A stretch of DNA of 14,475 nucleotides from Anaerolineae bacterium (GTDB taxonomy: Bacteria; Chloroflexota; Anaerolineae; B4-G1; SLSP01): assembly GCA_016934645.1 (NCBI GenBank), contig JAFGSL010000415.1:1-14475 (forward strand). Direction: 5' to 3'. Below, piece by piece: positions 1 through 6,983 of the stretch. The notes beneath the pieces are model-generated. The model saw nothing but the letters and a program-made list of their open reading frames with translations. It was not told the DNA's origin and ran no database searches. The stretch's first letter is position 1. Every line of letters starts with the position of its first letter. The position numbers and the translations under genes were made by a program.

Positions 1-675
1 ATGGGCGCCGACATGATCGGGCGCGACGTCTTCAGCCGCCTCATCTACAGCAGCCGTGTCTCGCTAACCGTGGGTCTGTTGGGAATGGCGATCTCCCTGA
101 GCATCGGCATTTTGTTAGGCGGTATCTCCGGCCTGGTCGGCGGTGCACTGGACAACATCATTCAACGCCTCATCGAAATCCTGATGTCCATCCCCACCCT
201 ACCGGTCTGGCTGGCACTAGCAGCCGTCGTGCCCATTGACTGGCCCGCCCTCCGCGTGTACTTTATGATCTCCATCATCCTCTCTCTGATTAGCTGGACG
301 GGGATGGCGCGGGTCGTGCGCAGCAAGTTCTTGGCCTTGCGCGAGGAAGATTTCGTGATGGCGGCGATGCTTGATGGTTGTAGCAAGACGCGTTTGATCC
401 TGCGGCATATGCTCCCCTCCTTCCTCAGCCACATTATCGCGTCCATCACGTTGTGGATTCCCGGCCTGATCTTGGGTGAAACGGCCTTGAGCTTCCTGGG
501 ACTTGGTCTGCGACCGCCGGTCGTGAGTTGGGGTGTGATGCTGCAGGATACACAAAAGGTCGCCGTCATCGCGCGCTACCCCTGGCTGTTGGCGCCCGGC
601 GGTGCAGTGTTCCTGATCGTTTTGACGCTGAACTTCTTGGGCGATGGTCTGCGCGACGCCGCCGACCCCTATTGA
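1..675 (+). CDS. ABC transporter permease, DppC/OppC family (5' partial)
   Basis: Inner-membrane permease subunit of an oligopeptide/dipeptide-type ABC importer. The visible 224 residues begin at the conserved GAD..GRDVFSRL segment, which in this family lies about 70-80 residues from the N-terminus. The first membrane helix and true start are therefore upstream of the window, and the ATG at base 1 is probably an internal codon. Five hydrophobic segments are visible, near residues 19-42, 60-80, 84-104, 142-162 and 195-215. The cytoplasmic EAA-type coupling loop (EDFVMAAMLDG...RHMLP) is at about 117-139, and the usual GDGLRDA-DP ending is present. The first ATPase gene starts 13 nt after the stop, so this is the third-last gene of a typical importer operon. 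The binding protein and DppB-type permease must be upstream. The family is certain; the transported substrate (peptide or oligosaccharide) cannot be read from the sequence. Confidence 0.93.
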   Translation: MGADMIGRDVFSRLIYSSRVSLTVGLLGMAISLSIGILLGGISGLVGGALDNIIQRLIEILMSIPTLPVWLALAAVVPIDWPALRVYFMISIILSLISWTGMARVVRSKFLALREEDFVMAAMLDGCSKTRLILRHMLPSFLSHIIASITLWIPGLILGETALSFLGLGLRPPVVSWGVMLQDTQKVAVIARYPWLLAPGGAVFLIVLTLNFLGDGLRDAADPY

Positions 676-688
676 TAGAAGGTATTCT

Positions 689-1708
689 ATGGCAGACAAT
701 AATCTTTTACTCGAAGTAACCGACTTGAAGGTCCATTTCTTCACCGATGAAGGTGTGGTGAAAGCCATTGACGGCGTCGATATGAATGTCGAAAGCGGCA
801 AAACACTCTGCCTGGTTGGCGAGAGCGGCTGTGGAAAAAGTGTGACATGCCGCGCATTTCTCGGGATCGTGCAGCCGCCAGGGCGCATTGTCTCCGGCGA
901 CATCCTGTTCCATCAAAACAACAGTATTGTGAACATTGCCAAGCTGCCACCCAGAGGCCGAGAAATACGTCAGATCCGAGGCAAAGAAATCGCGATGATC
1001 TTCCAAGAACCGATGACGTCGCTCAGCCCAATGTACACAGTGGGCAACCAGATTATGGAGAACATCACCCTTCACACGGGCGTCTCTAAAATCGAGGCCA
1101 AGGAACGCGCCATCTCATTATTGGCGCAAGTTGGCATCCCCAAGCCGGAACGTCTGGTCGACGAGTATCCCTTCCGCCTTAGTGGTGGGATGCGTCAGCG
1201 GGCGATGATTGCGATGGCGCTATCCTGCGATCCTACCATGCTGATTGCCGACGAGCCGACAACCGCGCTGGATGTAACAACCCAGGCGCAAATCCTCGAT
1301 CTAATGTTGGAACTGCAGGGAAAATATGGAATGGCATTGCTTTTCATCACCCACGATTTAGGCGTCGTAGCTGAGATTGCGGATGAGGTTGCCGTGATGT
1401 ATCTAGGAAAGATCGTGGAACGCGCGGACGCGGACACCATCTTCAACAATCCCCAACATCCCTATACACAATCGTTGCTGCGCTCAATTCCCAAAATTGC
1501 GATGCGGCGCGAGGAACTGGACCCCATCAAAGGCATGGTTCCCAGTCCCTTCAGGCGGCCTAGCGGCTGCAACTTCAACCCGCGCTGTCCCAAAGCGATG
1601 TCCGTGTGCCGGGAAATCGTACCGAGCACTACACAACTCGGCCCTAATCATACCGTGGCCTGCTTGCTCTATGACGCTAGCATCAGAGACAGAAAGGAGG
1701 GTGCATAG
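689..1708 (+). CDS. Oligopeptide-type ABC transporter ATP-binding protein, DppD/OppD family
   Basis: Cytoplasmic ATPase that powers the importer together with the next gene. I take the ATG at 689 (339 aa) because AGAAGG lies six bases upstream (677-682). An in-frame ATG at 644 would overlap the permease and add a tail unlike the family. Motifs: Walker A GESGCGKS at 44-51, Q-loop Q106, signature LSGGM at 164-168, Walker B LIADEP at 185-190 with catalytic E189, D-loop ALD at 193-195, and H-loop H222. The C-terminal extension typical of OppD/DppD follows, with a Cys-containing segment ([14 protein letters not shown]) that in some relatives is linked to an iron-sulfur cluster. All catalytic residues are intact. 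Its length and tail match the family. Confidence 0.95.
   Translation: MADNNLLLEVTDLKVHFFTDEGVVKAIDGVDMNVESGKTLCLVGESGCGKSVTCRAFLGIVQPPGRIVSGDILFHQNNSIVNIAKLPPRGREIRQIRGKEIAMIFQEPMTSLSPMYTVGNQIMENITLHTGVSKIEAKERAISLLAQVGIPKPERLVDEYPFRLSGGMRQRAMIAMALSCDPTMLIADEPTTALDVTTQAQILDLMLELQGKYGMALLFITHDLGVVAEIADEVAVMYLGKIVERADADTIFNNPQHPYTQSLLRSIPKIAMRREELDPIKGMVPSPFRRPSGCNFNPRCPKAMSVCREIVPSTTQLGPNHTVACLLYDASIRDRKEGA
1693..1700 (+). promoter_or_regulatory. Strong ribosome binding site for the second ATPase
   Basis: AAAGGAGG lies inside the last codons of the upstream ATPase gene, ten bases before the ATG at 1711. It fixes the start of the next gene and shows that the two genes, separated by only two bases, are translated from one transcript. 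Confidence 0.75.
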
Positions 1709-1710
1709 GC

Positions 1711-2784
1711 ATGGCAAAACAACAAAAACAGGAAGTAGTGCAACCTCCATCCGAGATGCGCTTACCCGAGACCCTGCTTGAAGTCAACAACCTGAAGATG
1801 TACTTCCCGATCACGGAAGGCCTGTTTGCCCGCATCAGAGGCTACACCAAAGCCGCCGACGATGTGAGTCTCTTTATTCGCAAAGGCGAAACGCTTGGCC
1901 TGGTCGGCGAAAGCGGCTGCGGTAAAACCACCGTTGGACGTTGCATCGTGCGCGCCTATACACCAACAGCCGGTCAGATTCTGTACCGCAATGCAGATGA
2001 CACGGTTGTGGACCTTGCGCCACTGAATAACAAAGAAGTACAGCCATATCGCAAAGATATACGCATGATCTTCCAGGACCCGTACTCGGCGCTGAATCCA
2101 CGGATGACCGTCTTCGACGTCATTAGCGAAGCCCTAAAGGTGAACAAACTGATGGCGAGCCAATCTGAAATGGAAGACCGCGTCGAGTATCTGTTGCAGC
2201 GGGTAGGGCTGCGCCCTGAATACATCAAACGTTATCCCCACGCCTTCAGCGGTGGCGAGCGCCAGCGCATCGGCATCGCGCGCGCGCTGGTGACCAATCC
2301 ACGCCTGATCGTAGCCGATGAAGCGGTGTCAGCGCTGGATGTGTCGATCCGCGCGCAAATCCTCAACCTGATGGAAGAGTTACAAAGTGACTTTGACCTG
2401 ACGTATCTGTTCATTTCGCACGATTTGAGCGTCATCCGCCACATCTGCAACCGCGTGGTTGTGATGTACGTCGGCAAAGTTGTGGAAATCGCCAGTGGCT
2501 TGGACATCTACATCGATCCCAAGCATCCCTACACCGAGGCGTTGATGTCGGCGGTACCGGTATCCAATCCCCGCGCGCGCGACAAGGGGACGCGCATCCG
2601 CCTCCCAGGCGAGGTCGCCGATCCCTCGAACCCGCCATCCGGCTGCTATTTCCACCCGCGCTGTCGCTATGCAAAAGAAGTGTGCAGCACCGAGACGCCT
2701 GTTTTGCGCGATATGGGGAACGACCACTTTGTCGCCTGCCATTTCGCTGATGAACTGGAGCTTACCGGCGTCCGTATGGCCTAA
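1711..2784 (+). CDS. Oligopeptide-type ABC transporter ATP-binding protein, DppF/OppF family
   Basis: Second cytoplasmic ATPase of the importer, 357 aa, starting two bases after the previous stop behind a strong Shine-Dalgarno site. Motifs: Walker A GESGCGKT at 66-73, Q-loop Q122, signature SGGERQR at 180-186, Walker B LIVADE at 199-204 with catalytic E204, D-loop ALD at 208-210, and H-loop H237. The insertion before Walker A (ITEGLFARIRGYTKAADDVS) and the C-terminal CYFHPRCRYAKEVC segment are typical of OppF/DppF. The residue after catalytic E204 is Ala (A205) where the family nearly always has Pro; it is not itself catalytic. This is the last gene of the transporter operon and is followed by a terminator-like hairpin. 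Confidence 0.95.
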   Translation: MAKQQKQEVVQPPSEMRLPETLLEVNNLKMYFPITEGLFARIRGYTKAADDVSLFIRKGETLGLVGESGCGKTTVGRCIVRAYTPTAGQILYRNADDTVVDLAPLNNKEVQPYRKDIRMIFQDPYSALNPRMTVFDVISEALKVNKLMASQSEMEDRVEYLLQRVGLRPEYIKRYPHAFSGGERQRIGIARALVTNPRLIVADEAVSALDVSIRAQILNLMEELQSDFDLTYLFISHDLSVIRHICNRVVVMYVGKVVEIASGLDIYIDPKHPYTEALMSAVPVSNPRARDKGTRIRLPGEVADPSNPPSGCYFHPRCRYAKEVCSTETPVLRDMGNDHFVACHFADELELTGVRMA

Positions 2785-2812
2785 ATATCGACGCCTTTAC
2801 ATACCATCCACC

Positions 2813-2841
2813 AAAGGTCCCGCAGTTTTTGCGGGGCCTTT
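2813..2841 (+). terminator. Hairpin terminator after the ABC transporter operon
   Basis: A 12-bp stem has left arm AAAGGTCCCGCA (2813-2824), right arm TGCGGGGCCTTT (2830-2841) and a 5-base loop (GTTTT); the only non-Watson-Crick pair is one G-T. It starts 28 bases after the last ATPase stop. The U-tract after it is poor (TTT then GTCATT), but the A-rich left and T-rich right arm ends are usual for intrinsic, possibly two-way, terminators. Confidence 0.7.
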
Positions 2842-2910
2842 GTCATTGACTATTTTCACCCTCCGTAGACAATCAGCGCTACTACAATGCCTGACAAAGG
2901 AACGACAAAC

Positions 2911-3990
2911 ATGGATTGCACATGGAAACCCAACTGGGAAGAGACGAAAAAACACTTCAAGGCATGGTGGCAGCACGAAGGGCTGGTCCTGTACATCGAC
3001 GGCCCGTCGCACACTGGCGCGCACGAAACAGTTCCCCACCCCGGCAACGCCCCGGATATCGAGTATTATTACACACAGCCTGAGTGGCGCGCACGGTGGA
3101 ACCACTACAAGCTCTCGCGCCAACTCTTTCCCGGCGACGCATTTCCCATCGCCAACACCGACATCGGTCCCGGTTCACTGGCGCTCTTCATGGGCAGCGA
3201 ACCCCGATTGGCCGAAGACACTGTCTGGTTTAAGCCCTGCATCGATCCCGATGCTCCGGAGAGCCACCCACCTTTGCGCTTTATGCCAGAAAGCCGCTGG
3301 TGGCAAATCACCGAAGCTACGCTGCGCGCCTGTGGCGAATTGGGGCGCGGCAAATACACCGTCGGCTGCCCCGACCTGATCGAGAACATCGACATCGTCG
3401 CCGCGCTACGCGATCCGCAATTGCTCTTGATGGATATGATCGAGCGTCCTGCCTGGGTGCTAGAGAAAGTCGCCGAGGTCAACGCCGTCTTTTTCGAGGT
3501 GTACGACCGGGTTTATGAGATAATCAAGTCGGAGGATGGCAGCTCGGTTTTCGGCGCGTTCCGCCTGTGGGGGCCGGGGAAAGTCGCCAAGGTGCAGTGT
3601 GATGCTTCGGCGATGTTCTCTCCGAAAATGTTCAGTCAATTCGTCGTTCCTACGCTGACGGAACAATGCACATGGCTAGATTGCTCTATGTTCCACCTCG
3701 ACGGGCACCAGTGCATTCCCCACCTCGATCTGCTGTTGGACATCGAACCGCTGGACGCCATCGAATGGACGCCCGATCCGCAAGTGCCCGGAGGCGGTGA
3801 TCCAGCGTGGTATCCGATGTATCGCAAAATCCTGGACGCAGGCAAATCTGTCCAAGCCATCGGTGTGAAGCCGGAAGAAGTTGCTCCGCTGCTGGATGCG
3901 GTCGGTGGCAAGGGAATGTACATCATGACGACAGCACGATCAGAGGTAGAAACTGAACAGCTCATCAGAACGGCAGAACCGTATCGTTGA
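2911..3990 (+). CDS. Uroporphyrinogen decarboxylase/methyltransferase-superfamily protein
   Basis: 359-residue soluble protein related to the UroD/MtaA/CmuA superfamily of TIM barrels, likely one of the catabolic-cluster members rather than haem-synthesis HemE. I choose the ATG at 2911 (AAAGGA at 2896-2901, nine bases upstream) over the in-frame ATG at 2887, which has no such site. The C-terminal part carries the superfamily pattern FHLDGHQCIPHLDLLLDI, then ldAIEW and a GGGDP turn. In corrinoid methyltransferases of the MtaA type, the matching position is H-x-C-G with a zinc-binding Cys. Here it is H262-L-D264-G, with H266 and C268 close by, so the metal site is altered or absent. No corrinoid protein gene is seen nearby. 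A flavodoxin-like gene follows after 24 bases. A weak promoter-like pair (TTGACT at 2846, GACAAT at 2868) lies after the upstream terminator. The superfamily is likely; the substrate is unknown. Confidence 0.75.
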   Translation: MDCTWKPNWEETKKHFKAWWQHEGLVLYIDGPSHTGAHETVPHPGNAPDIEYYYTQPEWRARWNHYKLSRQLFPGDAFPIANTDIGPGSLALFMGSEPRLAEDTVWFKPCIDPDAPESHPPLRFMPESRWWQITEATLRACGELGRGKYTVGCPDLIENIDIVAALRDPQLLLMDMIERPAWVLEKVAEVNAVFFEVYDRVYEIIKSEDGSSVFGAFRLWGPGKVAKVQCDASAMFSPKMFSQFVVPTLTEQCTWLDCSMFHLDGHQCIPHLDLLLDIEPLDAIEWTPDPQVPGGGDPAWYPMYRKILDAGKSVQAIGVKPEEVAPLLDAVGGKGMYIMTTARSEVETEQLIRTAEPYR

Positions 3991-4014
3991 GCAAATTGCA
4001 CACAGGAGGTAAGA

Positions 4015-4467
4015 ATGAGTTCAATTTTAGTGCTCTATCACTCGCAAGAATATGGCAACACACAAGCAATGGCTGAGGCCGTCGCCGAGGGTGCGAAGTC
4101 TGCTGGCGCCGACGTGACGCTGGTCAACGCGAACGAACGGCGCATTACCCTGGACGAGTATCGCGCGTTCGATGCCGTCGCCTTCGGTACACCGGACTAC
4201 TTCAGTTATTTCGCCGGGACGATGAAGGTTTTCCTGGATGATTGGTATCTCGCCAAGAAAACCAATCCAGCACGGCTGTCGGACAAACCCTTCGCGCTCT
4301 TCCTCTCCCACGGCGGCGGTGGGCGGGCGAAACAGCCGTTCGAGGACCTTTTCAAACGCATGGGGACGAAGGTTGGCGCGACCGTGACGTCACAGGGACG
4401 GCCAACGTCGGCCACCCTCAACGCCTGCCACACACTAGGCAAACAGCTTGCCCAGGCAACACAGTAG
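4015..4467 (+). CDS. Flavodoxin-family protein (WrbA/NADPH-dependent FMN reductase-like)
   Basis: 150-residue small flavoprotein, probably an FMN-binding electron carrier or reductase in the cytoplasm. The start is well set: AGGAGG at 4004-4009 lies five bases before the ATG. The fold is read from the N-terminal strand ILVLYHS, the phosphate-binding loop SQEYGNT (10-16, matching the usual S/T-x-x-GNT), the 50s-type loop GTPDYFSYFAG (58-68), and the third loop SHGGGGR (98-104). These are the three FMN-contact regions in the expected order. Length is normal for a short-chain flavodoxin. It follows the UroD-like gene by 24 bases and is probably co-transcribed. Whether it reduces that protein, a partner outside the window, or acts alone cannot be told. 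Confidence 0.85.
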   Translation: MSSILVLYHSQEYGNTQAMAEAVAEGAKSAGADVTLVNANERRITLDEYRAFDAVAFGTPDYFSYFAGTMKVFLDDWYLAKKTNPARLSDKPFALFLSHGGGGRAKQPFEDLFKRMGTKVGATVTSQGRPTSATLNACHTLGKQLAQATQ

Positions 4468-4503
4468 CTTCTGTAGTCAGTAGATCACAAATCTATGTTT
4501 GTA

Positions 4504-4550
4504 GTAGTAACCACTTCAGTGGTTCTTTTGACGACTAAAGTCGTTACTAC
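4504..4550. repeat. Three-stem inverted-repeat element (REP/MITE-like)
   Basis: A compact palindromic element lies in the 195-base gap between the flavodoxin-like and ThuA-like genes. Outer arms GTAGTAAC (4504-4511) and GTTACTAC (4543-4550) are perfect complements. Between them are two hairpins with the same core design: AACCACT-tc-AGTGGTT (4509-4524) and ACGACT-aa-AGTCGT (4531-4544). The outer stem competes with the bases of the two inner ones by a few positions. The shape resembles dispersed REP or MITE-type units. It could also stop or stabilise the upstream transcript. Only one copy is in the window, so repeat status is inferred from structure. Confidence 0.6.
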
Positions 4551-4565
4551 GAGCCTAAATTTCGA

Positions 4566-4594
4566 TTTACTGAGTCTCTGTTTCAGTGTAGAAT
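4566..4594 (+). promoter_or_regulatory. Candidate sigma-70-type promoter for the ThuA-like gene
   Basis: TTTACT (4566-4571; four of six matches to TTGACA) is followed after 17 bases by TAGAAT (4589-4594; five of six matches to TATAAT). The pair lies about 70 bases before the ATG at 4663 and just after the inverted-repeat element. This is a consensus match only; no operator is evident. Confidence 0.4.
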
Positions 4595-4662
4595 AGGTTT
4601 GGATGTGCGGAGGAGGCTCAACCTCCCCCGCAAAATACTATGACAGTTTGAAGGAGCCATAT

Positions 4663-5319
4663 ATGTTGGAATCGAAAGTGAAGAACGCAATCTTGGTATG
4701 GGGCGGTTGGATGGGACACGAGCCGGATCAGTGCACGGCGATCTTCGCGCCGTATCTGGAATCCCAGGGCTACGCCGTCGAAGTCTTCGACACGCTCGAC
4801 GTCTACCTGAACACCGATAAACTGATGGGCCTTGACCTGATCGTGCCGGTATGGACGATGGGCACCATCACGCGTGAGCAGGAACAGGGCCTACTGAACG
4901 CCGTCAAGAGCGGCGTCGGCATCGCCGGCTGGCACGGCGGCATGGGCGACTCGTTCCGCAACAACGTGGACTACCAATTTATGGTCGGCGGGCAGTGGGT
5001 GGCCCATCCCGGCGGCGTGATTGATTATCGCGTCAACATCATCAGCGACGATCCGATCGTAGCAGGCCTGGATGACTTCGATATGCACTCGGAGCAATAC
5101 TATATGCACGTCGATCCCTCCAACGAGGTGCTGGCGACGACGACCTTCAACGGCGACCACGCCTACTGGATCGACGGCGTCGTCATGCCCGTCGCGTGGA
5201 AGCGGATGTACGGCCAGGGACGCGTCTTCTACGCCTCGGTCGGCCACGTGGCGAAGGATTTCGAAGTGCCTGAGGCGCTCGAGATGGTGAAACGCGGCAT
5301 GTTGTGGGCGAGCAAGTAA
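4663..5319 (+). CDS. ThuA-like domain protein
   Basis: 218-residue protein of the trehalose-utilisation ThuA-like family, which has a glutamine-amidotransferase-like fold. AAGGAG (4651-4656), six bases upstream, sets the start at 4663; the in-frame ATG at 4603 would add 20 residues of unlikely sequence. Family marks are the N-terminal strand [12 protein letters not shown] (10-21), the central GWHGG (89-93), [14 protein letters not shown] (about 139-152, with H142, E144 and H149), and the C-terminal [20 protein letters not shown] block. There is no signal peptide. In rhizobia, ThuA works with the Gfo/Idh/MocA-type protein ThuB in trehalose catabolism. Here a Gfo/Idh/MocA gene follows, so a role in handling an oxidised sugar is a reasonable inference. 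The actual sugar is not known. Confidence 0.85.
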   Translation: MLESKVKNAILVWGGWMGHEPDQCTAIFAPYLESQGYAVEVFDTLDVYLNTDKLMGLDLIVPVWTMGTITREQEQGLLNAVKSGVGIAGWHGGMGDSFRNNVDYQFMVGGQWVAHPGGVIDYRVNIISDDPIVAGLDDFDMHSEQYYMHVDPSNEVLATTTFNGDHAYWIDGVVMPVAWKRMYGQGRVFYASVGHVAKDFEVPEALEMVKRGMLWASK

Positions 5320-5419
5320 AGAAGCACGAAGCAAGAAATTAGAAATGAGAGATGAGTGTGGAGCAATAGCCATCTTGCGTCCTGCATCATGCGTCATGCA
5401 TCTTGTTTCTTGCACTACG
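5320..5419. repeat. Two opposed arrays of degenerate 7-bp repeats
   Basis: The spacer after the ThuA-like stop is built of heptamers. Bases 5320-5368 read as seven units: agaagca, cgaagca, agaaatt, agaaatg, agagatg, agtgtgg, agcaata. Bases 5371-5419 read as seven units: catcttg, cgtcctg, catcatg, cgtcatg, catcttg, tttcttg, cactacg. The reverse complements of the second set (caagatg, catgacg, catgatg and so on) fit the same ending A-T/C-G as the first set. The arrays are therefore one family in opposite orientation, and GCAAGAAA (5331-5338) can pair with TTTCTTGC (5406-5413). There are no spacers as in CRISPR. The form is like the short tandem heptamer repeats described in cyanobacteria. Confidence 0.7.
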
Positions 5420-5442
5420 AAATTTGAGAGGAACAGACAACT

Positions 5443-6549
5443 ATGAGCACGAAAATAAAAATCGGCGTGATTGGCTGCGGCAATATCAGCGGGATTTATC
5501 TGCAAGCGGATAAAGTCTTCGAAATCTTGGACACGGTTGCGTGCGCGGACATCGTAATGGAGAAGGCGCGCGCGCAGGCGGAGAAGCATCACATCGCGCG
5601 CGCCTGCACAGTGGACGAACTCCTGGCCGATCCGGAAATCGAGATCGTCGTCAACCTCACCATCCCCAACGCACACTACGACGTAGCGATGGCGGTGGTG
5701 GAAGCCGGGAAATCGGTCCACAACGAGAAACCGCTGACCATCACCCGCGAACAGGGCCAGGCGCTGCTCGCGGCGGCAAAGGCGAAAGGCGTGCGCGTCG
5801 GCGGCGCACCGGACACCTTCCTCGGCGGCGGCATCCAGACCTGCCGCAAGCTCATCGACGACGGCTGGATCGGCGACCCCATCGGCGTGACGGCCTTCAT
5901 GATGTGTCATGGCCACGAAAGCTGGCACCCCGCCCCAGAATTCTACTACAAGGTCGGCGGCGGGCCAATGTTCGACATGGGGCCGTACTATCTCACGGCG
6001 CTCGTCAACCTGATGGGGCCGGTAGAGCAGGTCAGCGGCGCGACCCGCATCACCTTCCCCACGCGCACCATCACCAGCCAGCCGTTGAACGGCACGGTCG
6101 TTGACGTGGAAGTGCCCACGCACGTCGTCGGCACGCTCGAATTCGCCAACGGCGCGATCGGCACCATCACCACGAGCTTCGACGTGTGGGCCGCCGAGTT
6201 GCCGCGCATCGAAATCTACGGCACGGAGGGCACGCTCAGCGTCCCCGATCCCAACACCTTCGGCGGGCCGGTGCGCGTGCGCCGGGCGGGCGCGTCCGAG
6301 TGGAGTGAAATTCCGCTCACGCACGGCTATGCCGAGAACAGCCGGGGCATCGGCGTGGCGGATATGGCTTACGGGCTGCGCTCCGGGCGTCCCCACCGCG
6401 CCAACGGCGACCTGGCCTACCACGTCCTCGACATCATGCACGCCATCCACGCCGCCGCCGATGCAGGACAGCGAGTGACGTTGGAAAGCACCTGCGAGCG
6501 CCCGGCCCCACTTCCGCTCGGTCTGCGGAAGGGACTGCTGGACGTATAG
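5443..6549 (+). CDS. Gfo/Idh/MocA-family NAD(P)-dependent oxidoreductase
   Basis: 368-residue cytoplasmic dehydrogenase of the glucose-fructose oxidoreductase/inositol dehydrogenase family. The start at 5443 has AGAGGA ten bases upstream. The N-terminal Rossmann fold shows GVIGCGNIS (8-16), and the family EKP motif is at 95-97 with catalytic-type K96. The C-terminal half has [13 protein letters not shown] (172-184), where D178 is conserved. The position often held by the catalytic His is a Tyr pair (Y182/Y183), as in a known sub-branch with DMGPYY. LEF.NGAIGT.TTSFD and the EIYGTEGTL strand complete the domain. It lies 123 bases after the ThuA-like gene, separated by the heptamer array. It probably oxidises or reduces a hydroxyl of a sugar or cyclitol; the substrate is unknown. 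Confidence 0.93.
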   Translation: MSTKIKIGVIGCGNISGIYLQADKVFEILDTVACADIVMEKARAQAEKHHIARACTVDELLADPEIEIVVNLTIPNAHYDVAMAVVEAGKSVHNEKPLTITREQGQALLAAAKAKGVRVGGAPDTFLGGGIQTCRKLIDDGWIGDPIGVTAFMMCHGHESWHPAPEFYYKVGGGPMFDMGPYYLTALVNLMGPVEQVSGATRITFPTRTITSQPLNGTVVDVEVPTHVVGTLEFANGAIGTITTSFDVWAAELPRIEIYGTEGTLSVPDPNTFGGPVRVRRAGASEWSEIPLTHGYAENSRGIGVADMAYGLRSGRPHRANGDLAYHVLDIMHAIHAAADAGQRVTLESTCERPAPLPLGLRKGLLDV

Positions 6550-6567
6550 AGTTTGATGGTACAACCG

Positions 6568-6610
6568 GAGCGGATGCGCACTCAACGCCGTGAGCATCCG
6601 CTTCGTTTTA
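6568..6610 (+). terminator. Hairpin terminator or attenuator between oxidoreductase and DUF4345 genes
   Basis: Arms AGCGGATGC (6569-6577) and GCATCCGCT (6594-6602) pair perfectly. A possible inner CTCA/TGAG stem lies in the loop, and a T-rich run (TCGTTTTAT) follows. It fits an intrinsic terminator. The next gene's Shine-Dalgarno site begins at 6616, which leaves no space for a separate promoter after the hairpin. Confidence 0.6.
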
Positions 6611-6629
6611 TAGATGAGGAGGGAATAGT

Positions 6630-6977
6630 ATGCCGATTCTACAATTGCTTCAAATCGCCGCAGCCATAGCCACGATTGTCACCGGGCTGCTTTCTCTGCT
6701 GCGCCCCCGCTCGGTGACGGGTTTCACCGGGTTGCACCCGACGGGGCCGCGCGGGATCACGGAGATTCGCTCTATCCTGGGCGGGTTGTTCATCGCGTTG
6801 GGACTCGCGCCGCTGTTGCTCAACACCCCGGCAGCGTACCAGATGCTCGGTATCGCCTACCTGGGCATCGCCATCGTGCGCGCCGTGTCGATGTTCATCC
6901 TGGATAATTCCGTCGTCCAGTCCAACAGCGTCAGCCTGCTGATCGAAATTGCGTTCGGTGTGATTTTGGTTCTGTAA
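6630..6977 (+). CDS. Small four-helix membrane protein, DUF4345-like
   Basis: 115-residue integral membrane protein with an excellent Shine-Dalgarno site (GAGGAGGG, 6616-6623) six bases before the ATG. Hydrophobic segments are near residues 5-23, 47-64, 67-90 and 101-115, with a short polar loop at 25-45. The stretch TEIRSILGGLFIALGL, with an acidic and an Arg residue just before a Gly-rich helix, is the mark of the DUF4345 group as I know it. No catalytic motif is seen. The next gene starts six bases after the stop, so the two are translated from one message. The function is unknown; it could anchor or assist the flavoprotein that follows, but that is inferred from position only. Confidence 0.7.
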   Translation: MPILQLLQIAAAIATIVTGLLSLLRPRSVTGFTGLHPTGPRGITEIRSILGGLFIALGLAPLLLNTPAAYQMLGIAYLGIAIVRAVSMFILDNSVVQSNSVSLLIEIAFGVILVL

Positions 6978-6983
6978 TAGAAA

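Noticed and set aside
644..688. Upstream in-frame start for the first ATPase
   Set aside because: It overlaps the permease gene; the start at 689 has a good ribosome site and the family N-terminus.
2669..3379. 236-residue + strand frame across the terminator and the UroD-like gene
   Set aside because: It would span the end of the ATPase gene, a hairpin and the next gene in another frame; the translation has no recognisable domain.
4603..4662. Upstream in-frame start for the ThuA-like protein
   Set aside because: It adds 20 residues rich in Gly, Ser and Tyr without a family match; AAGGAG directly precedes the ATG at 4663.
5320..5419. CRISPR-like repeat
   Set aside because: Units are 7 bases, adjacent and degenerate, with no unique spacers and no cas gene in the window.
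4891..6597. 568-residue open frame on the minus strand
   Set aside because: It lies opposite two well-recognised + strand genes and the heptamer spacer; its translation is rich in His, Arg, Ala and Asp with no family motif, typical of an antisense frame in GC-rich DNA.
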